DNA from: Paenibacillus dendrobii
GTDB taxonomy: Bacteria; Bacillota; Bacilli; Paenibacillales; Paenibacillaceae
DNA length: 64,000 nucleotides
Direction of reading: 5' to 3'
Assembly (NCBI RefSeq): GCF_009807035.1
Contig: NZ_WUBI01000002.1
Span: forward strand, 1-64,000
In this document: piece by piece, positions 8,709 through 17,606 of the stretch
Position numbering within the stretch: position 1 is the first letter of the stretch
Layout: each line of letters opens with the position of its first letter
Made by a program: the position numbers and the translations under genes
The notes under the pieces: generated by a model
Database searches by the model: none
Told to the model about the DNA's origin: nothing
What the model saw: the letters and a program-made list of their open reading frames with translations, nothing else

Positions 8709-9785
8709 CTATTCGCTGCATGTAACCTTCACGTAATCCGGAAAAGGCTGAATCGAAGTTAAATCGTTCTCAAGGATCAAAATATCCCCGTTTTTGCCGA
8801 CCTCCTGAAAGCCCGCAAACTTATAGGTGATGTACATCATGCGGTTTACAGAATTTTCAACAAATTCCGCCCAAAGCTTACAGCCCGACTTATGAGCCTC
8901 GTTCATAATAAAGTTCAGCATGATCGAGCCAACACCGCGGGACATAACCCTACATGACATTAGCAGCAGCTTAAGCGTCCATACTTCCTCCGAACACTCG
9001 ACGAGGGCGATTCCGATCTTTCCGTAGGTACCATATTTGTCTTCCAACTCAGATACCCAAAGCCGGTGCCTATCAGACTTCCGGAACTCATCAAGCTCTT
9101 GATAAGAGTAGGTATAGCCCGTCGCATTGAGTTGATGCGTTCGTAACGTTAGTTCCTCGGCCCGCTGCAAATCGCCTTCGCCAGCAGGATAAATTCCAAA
9201 AACCATATTGAGTGTGGCCAAGAATTCTTCCTTTGTGCCGGAAAAATGCTGCTCCTCTTCCTTACGTACCCTATCGGTCATATACATGCTTCGGCGCAGC
9301 TGGGAGTCCTCGGTAATAAACCGGGGGGTCATGTCCGCTCTTTCCAATATTAGATTCATATCTTCTGCCGCAATGCATCTCACTTGCGGAAGCGAAAATT
9401 CAACTTCCTCCCTTTCGAAAGGTTGGTCATCAATAAAGGCAATGGTATTAGGGTTGATATTGATCAAAGAAGCGATATTCTTAATGGCTTCTGACTTGGA
9501 GCCCCATGAAATTTGTGGATACAGGAAGTATTCTTGGATACCCAATTCCTCTAACTTCGCCATGGCTGCGTCAGCGTCGTTCTTGCTGGCTATCGACTGC
9601 AGAATTCCTCGCTCATCCAGTTTCCGAATAACTTCCAGGACCTCTCCCCTTAATGTTACCCGCTTGTCTTCGAGCAAAATACCGTCCCATATGGTTTGAT
9701 CAAGATCCCAAACCACACATTTCACTTTGGTTTCCTCACGAATCAGCTCAGCGGCATCTCCGCGACGATCAGGATTTAAGTCCAA
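8709..9785 (-). CDS. FkbH-like glyceryl-ACP synthase (HAD fold)
   Basis: The 358-residue protein has the FkbH layout: an N-terminal HAD phosphatase-like domain with CVVWDLDQTIWDG (DxDxT retained) and a C-terminal acetyltransferase-like region. The family moves a glyceryl unit from 1,3-bisphosphoglycerate to a dedicated carrier protein, the first step to hydroxymalonyl- or methoxymalonyl-ACP. The start used is TTG at 9785, with AAGGA about ten bases upstream and an in-frame TAG further up; no ATG is available in frame near there. It sits directly after the FkbJ-like ACP gene and before the acyltransferase gene. The neighbouring dehydrogenases complete the extender pathway. Confidence 0.88.
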   Translation of the reverse strand: MDLNPDRRGDAAELIREETKVKCVVWDLDQTIWDGILLEDKRVTLRGEVLEVIRKLDERGILQSIASKNDADAAMAKLEELGIQEYFLYPQISWGSKSEAIKNIASLININPNTIAFIDDQPFEREEVEFSLPQVRCIAAEDMNLILERADMTPRFITEDSQLRRSMYMTDRVRKEEEQHFSGTKEEFLATLNMVFGIYPAGEGDLQRAEELTLRTHQLNATGYTYSYQELDEFRKSDRHRLWVSELEDKYGTYGKIGIALVECSEEVWTLKLLLMSCRVMSRGVGSIMLNFIMNEAHKSGCKLWAEFVENSVNRMMYITYKFAGFQEVGKNGDILILENDLTSIQPFPDYVKVTCSE

Positions 9786-9817
9786 CGAAACATCGTCCTT
9801 TCCGATATGCTATTGTC

Positions 9818-10054
9818 TTACGCAAGCAGACGGTCGACTGTTGTTGCAATGGAATTTATCGATTTGAAATTGTCTAGATTCATTTCTTGATTGGTAATCC
9901 GGATATTGAAACGAGTCTCCAAGAACATCACGAGCTGCATAGCGAACAAAGAGTTCACAATTCCTGAGGAGAAAATATCCTCATCATCCTGAATGTCTTG
10001 ATTTTTTACGTAACGAGACAAAAATTGACGGATATCTGTCTTCATATCTGCCAT
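9818..10054 (-). CDS. Acyl carrier protein, FkbJ type
   Basis: This is a 78-residue free-standing acyl carrier protein. The phosphopantetheine attachment serine is in FSSGIVNSLFAMQLV (Ser at about 36), where the usual DSL is NSL, a form typical of carrier proteins working with FkbH proteins. It lies 19 bp after the 3-hydroxyacyl-CoA dehydrogenase gene and 32 bp before the FkbH-like gene. The glyceryl group and its oxidised forms would be held on this protein. The Sfp-type transferase at 12368-13066 is the likely activator. Confidence 0.9.
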   Translation of the reverse strand: MADMKTDIRQFLSRYVKNQDIQDDEDIFSSGIVNSLFAMQLVMFLETRFNIRITNQEMNLDNFKSINSIATTVDRLLA

Positions 10055-10073
10055 GTTTCATTCTCCTTTATTT

Positions 10074-10934
10074 TTACGAATTATGAGAATAATACGTGTA
10101 AAAGCCCTGACCCGACTTGCGTCCATTCTTCCCCGCCGCCACCATTTGTCGAAGAAGCGGGCAGGCTCTGAATTTAGGGTCCTGATAAGATTCATAGAGT
10201 ACCTCAAGCGAGTAAAGAATCGTATCCAGCCCTATGAGGTCGCCAGTTTCAAGCGGACCGCTTGCATGGCCGAAGCATTCTTTGAAGATAGCATCCACAT
10301 CTTCCGGTTTTGCGACTTGATCCTGAACAAGCCAAATGGCCTCATTAATGGTCAGCATCAAAACTCGGTTGGAGACAAATCCAGGCATATCGTTTACCAA
10401 TATGTACTTTTTCCCCATTCTTGAAAGGATGCTGCCTGCCTGTTCGATGGTCTCATCGGAAGTATAGACCCCTCTGATCGCTTCCACCGTAGGTTTCAGC
10501 GGGACAGGATTCATGAAATGGATGCCTAGTATGCGGTCGGGACGATTGGTTAGTGCACCAATCTTGGTAATCGAAATACAAGAAGTATTCACAGCGAATA
10601 TGGCGGATTCCGAACAAATGTTGTCCAGACGAGGATAGATTTTCTCCTTTACATCCCATTTCTCTGTTGCATTTTCGACGATAAATTCGCAATCGCTGAC
10701 TACTTCCAAATCCACATCGGTTTCAATTCGACTTAATACTTCACTCGGATCGAAAGATTCCTTGTCCTGCGAATAGAATTGGTGAAACCTCACATGGTCG
10801 TAAATCTCTCTTTTCGCTTTCTCCAAAATTTCTTCATTCAAATCCACCAATTTCACATAAAAACCAGATTGGGCTAGATTCTGAGCGACACCAATTCCCA
10901 TAACCCCTGCACCTATGACGCCTACTTTGTCCAT
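10074..10934 (-). CDS. 3-hydroxyacyl-CoA dehydrogenase, FkbK type
   Basis: This 286-residue NAD-dependent dehydrogenase has the dinucleotide motif GVIGAGVMGIGVAQ at the N-terminus, the GIHFMNPVPLKP segment in the middle and a C-terminal helical domain ending GRKSGQGFYTYY. In hydroxymalonyl/methoxymalonyl-ACP pathways such an enzyme oxidises the glyceryl-ACP hydroxyl. It is the first gene of the minus-strand operon and faces the divergent acyl-CoA dehydrogenase across 262 AT-rich bases. A second family member at 28695-29579 sits beside ackA and is probably the central-metabolism paralogue. Assignment to the extender pathway rests on the neighbours. Confidence 0.85.
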   Translation of the reverse strand: MDKVGVIGAGVMGIGVAQNLAQSGFYVKLVDLNEEILEKAKREIYDHVRFHQFYSQDKESFDPSEVLSRIETDVDLEVVSDCEFIVENATEKWDVKEKIYPRLDNICSESAIFAVNTSCISITKIGALTNRPDRILGIHFMNPVPLKPTVEAIRGVYTSDETIEQAGSILSRMGKKYILVNDMPGFVSNRVLMLTINEAIWLVQDQVAKPEDVDAIFKECFGHASGPLETGDLIGLDTILYSLEVLYESYQDPKFRACPLLRQMVAAGKNGRKSGQGFYTYYSHNS

Positions 10935-11196
10935 TGTTCGTCACACCCCAAACCCAATTTTTAGTGCGAATAACTTTTTTGCTAGTTTTTAGTTTATTAA
11001 ATAATAAAATCCTTATATGATAAAAAAATACTTATTTTCTCAGGATGATAATAAGGTAAAAAAATCCATTTGTCTAGTATTTAGATTCCAAAAACAAGCA
11101 TAAATATTCGACAAATTTCCCCTGTTATTCAAACACCATATGTAATATATTAGTTTCAATTCAACAAAATACCATTAAAAAGGAAATGATGATACA
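10935..11196. promoter_or_regulatory. Divergent AT-rich control region
   Basis: These 262 bases separate the minus-strand operon from the plus-strand acyl-CoA dehydrogenase gene and are much richer in A and T than the flanking genes. Promoters for both directions must lie here or read in. No hexamer pair with good spacing stood out, so no exact promoter is assigned. A ribosome site AAGGAAATGATG precedes the ATG at 11197. Confidence 0.5.
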
Positions 11197-12330
11197 ATGA
11201 ACTTCCATTTCACAGAGGGGCAAATCACCGCTCAAACACAATTCAAATTATTCTCTGATGAGAAGATTGCACCATATGCGCAGCAGCACGACGAAGAAGA
11301 ACAATTATGTGACCAGGTTCTTCAATCCATGAGGGAATCCGATTATCTCGGTTCAATGATTCCAAAGCAATACGGAGGAATGGAGCTCGATACGATTACC
11401 ATCGGATTACTTAACGAAGAGATTGGTAGGGGCTGTGCTTCAGTGAGAAGCTTATTAACCGTTCACGGAATGGTAGCGCTAGGGATTATGAGATGGGGCA
11501 CCGAAACACAAAGGGCATACTGGCTTCCAAGACTAGCCAAAGGTGATACTATTGGTGCTTTTGGTCTAACCGAACCGAATGTAGGAAGTGATGCAAAGAG
11601 TGTAAGTACAACAGCATCCGTAGAAGACGATACATACATCTTGAATGGAGTAAAAAAGTGGATAACGATGGGGCAAATTGCGGATGTTTTTCTCATTATG
11701 GCTCAACTGGATGGGAAACCAACGGCATTTTTAATGGAGCGAAATTGTCCTGGCCTGACCATCAAGCCCATGAGAGGATTGTTAGGCGCCAGAGCTTCGA
11801 TGATTGCTGAATTAAATATGGAAAATTGCCGTATCCCTGTTGATAACATCATAGGTTCCCCAGGGACAGGTCTATCGCATGTCGCTTTATCATGTTTGGA
11901 TTACGGACGATATACTGTATCCTGGGGAGCGATTGGAACGGCGCAAGCTTGTCTTGAATCCAGTGTTGATTATGTCAGAAAGAGAAAGCAGTTTGGAAGA
12001 CCCCTTCGCGATTATCAGTTAATCCAAAAAATGATCACAGAGATGATTGTAAATATCAAGGCATCTAGACTGCTATGCTTAAAGGCCGGATATTTAAAGG
12101 ATGAGGGTGACCCCGATTCGATTATGGATACATGGACCGCCAAGTACTTTTCGTCTATTATGGTGAATAAAGTCGCAAGCGACGCAGTTCAAATTCATGG
12201 TGCCAACGGTTGTAGTAGCGACTACCCCGTCGAACGATACTTCAGGGACGCGAGAATCAACGAAATCATAGAAGGAACGACGCAAATGCACGAAATATTA
12301 ATATCTACGCATGGTTTTCGCACGATTTGA
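11197..12330 (+). CDS. Acyl-CoA dehydrogenase, FkbI type
   Basis: This 377-residue flavin enzyme has the acyl-CoA dehydrogenase domains in order. The middle domain has AFGLTEPNVGSDA and WITMGQIADVF, and the C-terminal helices have RKQFGRPLRDYQLIQ and the family-typical QIHGANGCSSDYPVERYFRDA near the end. In FkbI-type pathways it performs the final oxidation that makes hydroxymalonyl-ACP. It is divergent from the FkbK/FkbJ/FkbH-like genes and convergent with the phosphopantetheinyl transferase gene 37 bp away. Fatty-acid degradation is an alternative role, but its position favours the extender pathway. Confidence 0.87.
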   Translation: MNFHFTEGQITAQTQFKLFSDEKIAPYAQQHDEEEQLCDQVLQSMRESDYLGSMIPKQYGGMELDTITIGLLNEEIGRGCASVRSLLTVHGMVALGIMRWGTETQRAYWLPRLAKGDTIGAFGLTEPNVGSDAKSVSTTASVEDDTYILNGVKKWITMGQIADVFLIMAQLDGKPTAFLMERNCPGLTIKPMRGLLGARASMIAELNMENCRIPVDNIIGSPGTGLSHVALSCLDYGRYTVSWGAIGTAQACLESSVDYVRKRKQFGRPLRDYQLIQKMITEMIVNIKASRLLCLKAGYLKDEGDPDSIMDTWTAKYFSSIMVNKVASDAVQIHGANGCSSDYPVERYFRDARINEIIEGTTQMHEILISTHGFRTI

Positions 12331-12367
12331 CAGCTTAAACAAGCATGATATAAGAAGCGTGTCCATG

Positions 12368-13066
12368 TTAAGCTAAAGCTTCTAAAGCTATCTTGATAAA
12401 TGCGCTCAACGCCATTTTTTCAACATTCCTGCTTCGTTTCGGAGCAGTACATAAAGCAACTACATGCCGGGCGTCCAACTTTTCGTTCCAGAGCGTTTTT
12501 TCCTCGTTCCCATGTTCGTGTTTTACCCAGTTGGACCCCGGCAGGACCGTAAATGATTCAAGCCCATACGAAAGTCCTTGGCCGATGGCTTTGATGTAAC
12601 TTTCTTTTAAGGTCCATATGTAATAGAAGGATTCATTTCTTACTTCCTCAGCTTCGTTAAATAAAAATGTTCGTTCTTCTCGTGAGAAAAAGCGCTTGGA
12701 AATCTCAAAAGGGGCCTCTTTGATCTCTTCAACATCAACGCCCACAGGAAGGCTGTCTAATGCACATACTACCCACTCTCCTGAATGGGAAATATTAAAA
12801 TGCATGTCAGGATCATTGAACAGGAGAGGCTTTCCAAAACTATTTTTCCCAAAACGCAACACCGCGTTCCTTTCCTCTAATTTTCGGCAAATCATATACC
12901 GGACTAATATATTACCTACGAGAGACCTCATCGCATCTATAGGAAAATGATAGCTTAGCACCTGCTCTTTTTTTTCGTCAGATACTAGAGCAAGAAGACA
13001 CGAAAATTCGGTTGGGTTAAGATCCCTGTCCAGATTCAAACAAATTAAATCAGTCACTGTTATCAC
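12368..13066 (-). CDS. Sfp-type 4'-phosphopantetheinyl transferase
   Basis: This 232-residue protein carries the paired family motifs: magnesium-binding PVGVDVEEI at about residue 107 and WTLKESYIKAIGQGL at about 150. The HFNISHSGEWV segment precedes them. It moves phosphopantetheine from CoA to carrier-protein serines, turning apo- into holo-carriers. Its place at the edge of the NRPS cluster suggests it activates the NRPS carrier domain and the free ACP. It is convergent with the acyl-CoA dehydrogenase gene. Codon use and length are ordinary for the family. Confidence 0.93.
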   Translation of the reverse strand: MITVTDLICLNLDRDLNPTEFSCLLALVSDEKKEQVLSYHFPIDAMRSLVGNILVRYMICRKLEERNAVLRFGKNSFGKPLLFNDPDMHFNISHSGEWVVCALDSLPVGVDVEEIKEAPFEISKRFFSREERTFLFNEAEEVRNESFYYIWTLKESYIKAIGQGLSYGLESFTVLPGSNWVKHEHGNEEKTLWNEKLDARHVVALCTAPKRSRNVEKMALSAFIKIALEALA

Positions 13067-13151
13067 CTATGTAACTTATAATCTATAAGTTTATTTTGTT
13101 AGAAACATGTTGACACTGAGCAAAAAACATTACACTGTTCTATTCCCCGTT

Positions 13152-13201
13152 AAAACAAGCCGATAAGCGCTAATTCCTTCTATGCGTAATCGGCTTGTTT
13201 T
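13152..13201 (-). terminator. Intrinsic terminator, DUF1801 gene
   Basis: An AAAACAAGCCGAT arm at 13152-13164 pairs perfectly with ATCGGCTTGTTTT at 13189-13201. The stem ends in A/T tracts on both sides, so it may work in both directions. It overlaps the stop of the DUF1801 gene. Confidence 0.75.
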
Positions 13202-13589
13202 ATTTATTTTTTTTCGCTTTACGATCCGCTTTTTCCATATTGCTGTTAACCCTGTACTTCACGATCCTGCTTATTAAATCATAGGGCAACGGTTTATCAT
13301 ACGGGAACTGCAGCGTCCCTTTTGATTTGTGATACTCATTAAGTTCCTCTTGAAAAGCCTCAATGCCGCTCGGAGTCGGATAGAAACCGATATGATTTTT
13401 GAAAGCCGCAAAATGCACGAGATTCCCATGAAGCTCAAACGTTGGCATCTGGTAGCTGATCTTTTCTGTGGCGTCCGGCGCAGATTCATGTATGACCTGC
13501 CTGATGGACTGTAGCATAACCTGAACCTCGGGCGAAAACATGGAAATATACTCATCAATTGAACCAACCGTCACTTTGTTCTCGTTCAT
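13200..13589 (-). CDS. DUF1801 / YdhG-like protein
   Basis: The protein is about 129 residues and resembles the DUF1801 (YdhG/YobT, frataxin-like fold) family. The features seen are EYISMFSPEVQVMLQSIRQV, an aspartate-proline-rich middle (ISYQMPTFELHG) and HIGFYPTPSGIEAF. The ATG at 13589 is preferred over one 34 codons upstream because AAGGAG lies eight bases before it and the upstream extension is not family-like. The biochemical role is unknown. It is divergent from guaD and has its own terminator. Confidence 0.8.
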   Translation of the reverse strand: MNENKVTVGSIDEYISMFSPEVQVMLQSIRQVIHESAPDATEKISYQMPTFELHGNLVHFAAFKNHIGFYPTPSGIEAFQEELNEYHKSKGTLQFPYDKPLPYDLISRIVKYRVNSNMEKADRKAKKNK

Positions 13590-13743
13590 CTGCTGGGCTC
13601 CTTCCCACACTTGTTTTCTAATATGATTCCCTACCACTACTATAATAAAACGTCCCCCTAATTCATAGGAGATATTTTTCACCTCATACATTTTTTGTTT
13701 GTTTTTTACATCTGCGATGACCGCATTTATTCGCCTTTTGTTA

Positions 13744-13772
13744 TGGACATATCATTTTCGAACAATTATAAT
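13744..13772 (+). promoter_or_regulatory. Sigma-A promoter of guaD
   Basis: TGGACA at 13744-13749 and a perfect TATAAT at 13767-13772 are 17 bases apart. The predicted transcript start is about 13779, some 34 bases before the guaD ATG. Confidence 0.7.
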
Positions 13773-13800
13773 AACAAATACATCTCAAAAGACGAACATT
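13754..13800 (+). promoter_or_regulatory. Two PurBox-like PurR sites
   Basis: Sites at 13754-13766 (ATTTTCGAACAAT) and 13788-13800 (AAAGACGAACATT) match the Bacillus PurBox AWWWCCGAACWWT at 12 and 11 of 13 positions. The first lies inside the promoter spacer and the second just downstream of the start point. Both face the same way, whereas the usual B. subtilis pair is inverted. Control of guaD and the permease by PurR is inferred. Confidence 0.5.
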
Positions 13801-13812
13801 AAGGCGGTAACA

Positions 13813-15177
13813 ATGAAAAATTATATGCAATTATTTCGAGGCACAGCATTTTCCAGCAAATCCCCAAAAGAAATCCATATCTTAAAAGATCATCTTTTTG
13901 GTATCAATGCGGACGGGTTGATTGAAAAAATCATTGCACCGGACGATTCCGAATACCAACCCTTGCTTGATGCCTATCAAGGCCAAAGCAACTTTCATCA
14001 ATTAGCTGAGGGTCAGTATTTCTTGCCTGGTTTTGTCGATTTGCATGTTCATGCGCCGCAATGGGCCCAATCCGGAACGGCATTAGACATTCCACTCCAT
14101 GATTGGCTAAATACGTATACCTTCCCGCTCGAATCCAAATTCTCGGATCTGGATTTTGCAAAGAAAGTCTATGACGATCTAGTTAGCACTCTGCTTGCGA
14201 ACGGAACAACAACCGTACTTTATTTTGCAACAGTCCATAAAGAAGCGAGTTTATTACTAGCTGAAATATGCGCACAAAAAGGCCAACGCGGCCTTGTCGG
14301 AAAAGTGGTTATGGATGATCCGGAGCAAAATCCTGAATACTACCGCGACGCGGACACTCGCGCAGCACTCGCGGATACGGAAGAGTTCATTCTAGCTGTA
14401 CGGGAATTAGCGCAGACCACCAAACAAGGCGTTTACCCGGTTGTCACGCCGCGGTTCATTCCAAGCTGCACGGATGAATCTTTGAAAGGCCTGGGAGATC
14501 TGGCAGCAAAATATGATACGTATGTACAATCGCACTGCAGCGAAAGTGATTGGGCACATGGCTATGTACAAGATCGTTTCCGTAAAAACGATGCCTTTGC
14601 GCTGCATGATTTCGGTCTGCTTCGTGATAAATCTGTCATGGCGCATTGTAACTTTTTGGATGAGCCAGATGCGGATCTATTTGCCGAGACGGGAACGGCT
14701 ATTGCTCATTGTCCTATTTCGAATGCTTATTTTGCCAATAGCGTTATTCCAATCGCTCATTTCCATGCCAAAGGGCTCGAAATTGGGTTAGGCACGGATG
14801 TATCCGGAGGTTTCTCGCCTAGCCTATTCGATAACATCAGACAAGCGGTCATCTCTTCCAGAATGCTGGAAGACGGCGTTAATGCCTCCCTCCCCGCTCA
14901 AGAACGAGGCGTACCCGGATCACGCATCACCGTCCATGAAGCATTCTATCTTGCGACGGCCGGCGGCGGCGAGAGCTTGAGTCTTCCGATCGGACGTATT
15001 GAACAAAATTTCGTATGGGATGTTCAAATCATTGACACGAAGCTTCCTTCCGCCAAATTGCCGATCTTTGATGAGCATGAGGATTTGCAAGACGTTTTCC
15101 AAAAAATTCTGTATCTCGTTCAACCGGAACATATCCGTGAAGTCTGGGTTCAGGGCGAAAAAGTTCATTCTCGTTAA
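13813..15177 (+). CDS. guaD: Guanine deaminase
   Basis: This 454-residue amidohydrolase converts guanine to xanthine and ammonia. The zinc-site pieces are all present: FVDLHVHAPQ, the long-form guanine deaminase segment PRFIPSC, QSHCSESD, AHCNFLDE and GLGTDVSGGFSPS. The ATG at 13813 is chosen because AAGGCGG precedes it and the longer reading adds 38 unconserved residues across the promoter. The gene is followed 36 bp later by a purine permease, forming a guanine salvage/degradation pair. The two PurBox-like sites suggest purine repression. Confidence 0.92.
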   Translation: MKNYMQLFRGTAFSSKSPKEIHILKDHLFGINADGLIEKIIAPDDSEYQPLLDAYQGQSNFHQLAEGQYFLPGFVDLHVHAPQWAQSGTALDIPLHDWLNTYTFPLESKFSDLDFAKKVYDDLVSTLLANGTTTVLYFATVHKEASLLLAEICAQKGQRGLVGKVVMDDPEQNPEYYRDADTRAALADTEEFILAVRELAQTTKQGVYPVVTPRFIPSCTDESLKGLGDLAAKYDTYVQSHCSESDWAHGYVQDRFRKNDAFALHDFGLLRDKSVMAHCNFLDEPDADLFAETGTAIAHCPISNAYFANSVIPIAHFHAKGLEIGLGTDVSGGFSPSLFDNIRQAVISSRMLEDGVNASLPAQERGVPGSRITVHEAFYLATAGGGESLSLPIGRIEQNFVWDVQIIDTKLPSAKLPIFDEHEDLQDVFQKILYLVQPEHIREVWVQGEKVHSR

Positions 15178-15213
15178 GATTAGAAAAATATACGATCAGA
15201 GGTGTGCATCCGA

Positions 15214-16569
15214 GTGATTACGCAAGCAGACAAGCAGGAAATTCCAGTGAAGTCCGAAACTCAGCATTTAACGGTATTACCCGATGAAAAAGTATCGGTC
15301 AGCAAGTCCATTCTTCTCGGCATACAGCATGTACTAGCCATGGACGTCTATGTCGTGCCGTTCCTGGTTGCGATGCTAATCGGTCTGCAATCGGACCAGT
15401 CCAGCGCGTTGATCCAATCGACGTTTATAGCAGCCGGGCTTGCAACGATCGTACAAACCTATTTCTGCATGAAACTGCCGATCGCCCAAGGGCCTTCGTA
15501 TGTACCGCTGGGTGCGATTGTGAGTATTTATGCCGCTAGCGGCGGCGGGCAGTTAGGTTGGAATTCCGTGCTGGGCGCCAGCCTTATAGGTGCAGTCTTG
15601 GTCATCATCTTGGGCTTTACCGGCATTTTCAATAAAATCGTTAAATCATTTATACCGCCGATTGTCGGTGGTACGATCATTTTCATTGTTGGGCTTTCTT
15701 TATTGCCGGTTGCCATTCGAGACAACATTTACGGCGCTGCTGACGCTTCGATGAATCAAAACGTACTCTTAGCCCTGATCTCGGGCGCAGTGCTTATCGT
15801 CTTCGTCATTCTCGGTTCCCTGATCCCTCGCAAAGGATCAATTTTTCGGATTATGTCCGTCATGATCGCGCTCGTTGTCGGATGCATTGTGGCCGATTTC
15901 ATGGGCGTTCTGGATTTCTCGGCTGTGTCCAAGGCTAAATGGTTCAGCATGCCTCAGATCCCGTTTGCCGATTTCGGCTTTTCGTTCAACTTCTCTGCGA
16001 TCATCACCATGATCATTATTTATCTCGTACTATTGGCTGAAACGACAGGCACATGGTTTGCCGTCAGCAACGTCATCGATAAACCGTTAACAGAGAAGAA
16101 CATTAACCGGGGTGTCATTGGGGAAGGGATTAGCTGTCTGATCGCTTCTGTGCTCGGTTCGACTCCGGTTACGGGCTACTCCACCAATGCAGGCATCATT
16201 TCCATCACAGGCATTGCGAGCCGTCGCGTCTTTCTTGCCGTCGGAGGATGGTTTGTCCTCTTCGGATGTTCGGGCAAACTGGCGGCACTGATCTCATCCA
16301 TTCCAACCGCGGTCATTGGCGGCGTATTCACCATCGTTTGCGGTATTATCGCGATAAACGGCATTCAGGTTATGAAGAACGAGAAAATCGGCGAAAAAGA
16401 AATGTACGTTATTGCCATACCGATGATTCTGACCCTGGCGTTGGTGCTCATTCCGAAGGACTTCCTGTATTCCCTGCCAACCTTCGTACAGTATTTGCTC
16501 GGGTCACCTCTTCTAGCTGCTTCGCTGGCAGCGATTGTTTTGAATAAATTATTGCCGAGAGCGAAGTAA
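15214..16569 (+). CDS. NCS2-family purine/xanthine permease
   Basis: The protein of about 451 residues is a nucleobase:cation symporter-2 transporter with roughly 12 to 14 membrane segments. Family landmarks are LLGIQHVLAMDVYVVPFL near the N-terminus, the QGPSYVPLGAI segment and the GSTPVTGYSTNAGIISITG region, close to the NCS2 signature motif. The start used is GTG at 15214, with AGAGGTG about nine bases upstream; a GTG at 15202 overlaps that ribosome site. It follows guaD in one transcript, so the substrate is probably guanine, xanthine or hypoxanthine rather than uracil, but this is inference from context. Confidence 0.88.
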   Translation: MITQADKQEIPVKSETQHLTVLPDEKVSVSKSILLGIQHVLAMDVYVVPFLVAMLIGLQSDQSSALIQSTFIAAGLATIVQTYFCMKLPIAQGPSYVPLGAIVSIYAASGGGQLGWNSVLGASLIGAVLVIILGFTGIFNKIVKSFIPPIVGGTIIFIVGLSLLPVAIRDNIYGAADASMNQNVLLALISGAVLIVFVILGSLIPRKGSIFRIMSVMIALVVGCIVADFMGVLDFSAVSKAKWFSMPQIPFADFGFSFNFSAIITMIIIYLVLLAETTGTWFAVSNVIDKPLTEKNINRGVIGEGISCLIASVLGSTPVTGYSTNAGIISITGIASRRVFLAVGGWFVLFGCSGKLAALISSIPTAVIGGVFTIVCGIIAINGIQVMKNEKIGEKEMYVIAIPMILTLALVLIPKDFLYSLPTFVQYLLGSPLLAASLAAIVLNKLLPRAK

Positions 16570-16610
16570 AGATATGTTCCTGTTTTCTTGATCCTCGCAA
16601 CGCAAATGAA

Positions 16611-16641
16611 AGAGGCTGTCTCCGATCTGGGGGCAGCCTCT
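16611..16641 (+). terminator. Terminator of guaD-permease operon
   Basis: AGAGGCTG at 16611-16618 pairs with CAGCCTCT at 16634-16641 and is followed by a loose T-rich run. It lies 42 bp after the permease stop. Confidence 0.6.
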
Positions 16642-16712
16642 TCTCATCTTGTTTGATTGTCTGCTTGAATCCACGCTAATTTTCTTCAAAGATCTATGAA
16701 TACGACTTCATG

Positions 16713-17606
16713 TCAGTTCGTTAGGGTAGGATGAGTCACATGTTCGAGAAATAACGTCGAATTGATGACCAGATTTTCTTCAGGACAAGTTCGTCCCAGA
16801 ATCCGCCATCCCTGCTTATTCAACTGCGATTCATCAATCGCTTCATACATGATTCTCTTCATCCCCTCTGCGGTACGGACAGCTACTAAAGGGTCTCCGG
16901 AAGTTCGACTAATTTGTTCAAGGACTGCCTGTTTATTTCGAACGAGACTAGCCACAAAGATCCTGCTGTAAGAGCTGTAGTCGAACTCAGATCCATTTCC
17001 CATTACGACAGTAACTTTATCCTCTAAGCTCAAGTGTTCCAGCAGTTTGCATGACGCGTCATAGGCCACCGAATCCATTTCCAAGCAGACGACCTCCTCA
17101 CCACCGATTAGATGTAAAATAATTGGACTTATCGGCATCGGCCCGCTACCTACGAAGATAATGGGAGACTTTTTTGCGTGACCATCCTGCCGAATGAATT
17201 GACGAAGTATGTGCAGTTCCTGACTAACGAGGGATATGTAACTGTTCCAGTTAGGTAAACTTGTTACGATATCTAAGGCCGGACCCTCCAAATTGCAAAA
17301 GTGACGAGAATCACGCAGCTCGACTAGAAATTCGGCTTCCGACAACTTATCCTGCAACCTTTGTTGGTTCATTCGAATATACTCGTTGTTTAGAACGACT
17401 TGTACCTCCTCCGGTACATAGCGGGACCGCAATTGAAGTAACAGATGGCTGATGATGTCCGTTACCAATGGGTTAGCAGGAGAAATATCTGTTTCCTTCT
17501 GAAGAAGTTCATTGGCTTCACGAATAAAAGCGATAAAGCTGTCGACCCTTTGCATCCCTGACTCGTTACCTGTATGTATTATAGAACCCGTAGAAGAAGC
17601 CTTCAT
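16713..17606 (-). CDS. Nicotianamine-synthase-like protein
   Basis: The protein of about 297 residues resembles nicotianamine synthases, including bacterial CntL-type enzymes. These transfer the aminobutyrate moiety of S-adenosylmethionine to an amine acceptor. The strongest sign is the SAM-binding segment FVGSGPMPISPIIL, close to the plant/bacterial family motif, followed by an acidic residue in EEVVCLEMD. In staphylopine-type metallophore loci the gene sits with a racemase (cntK) and an opine dehydrogenase (cntM); neither is here. It stands alone between the purine operon and a gene-poor stretch. GGAGG supports the ATG at 17606; a GTG or ATG at 17624-17633 is possible. The substrate is unknown. 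Confidence 0.75.
   Translation of the reverse strand: MKASSTGSIIHTGNESGMQRVDSFIAFIREANELLQKETDISPANPLVTDIISHLLLQLRSRYVPEEVQVVLNNEYIRMNQQRLQDKLSEAEFLVELRDSRHFCNLEGPALDIVTSLPNWNSYISLVSQELHILRQFIRQDGHAKKSPIIFVGSGPMPISPIILHLIGGEEVVCLEMDSVAYDASCKLLEHLSLEDKVTVVMGNGSEFDYSSYSRIFVASLVRNKQAVLEQISRTSGDPLVAVRTAEGMKRIMYEAIDESQLNKQGWRILGRTCPEENLVINSTLFLEHVTHPTLTN

Noticed and set aside
12332..12374. AGCTTAA / TTAAGCT inverted repeat between convergent genes
   Set aside because: The stem is short and bulged with no clear T run, so it is too weak to call a terminator.
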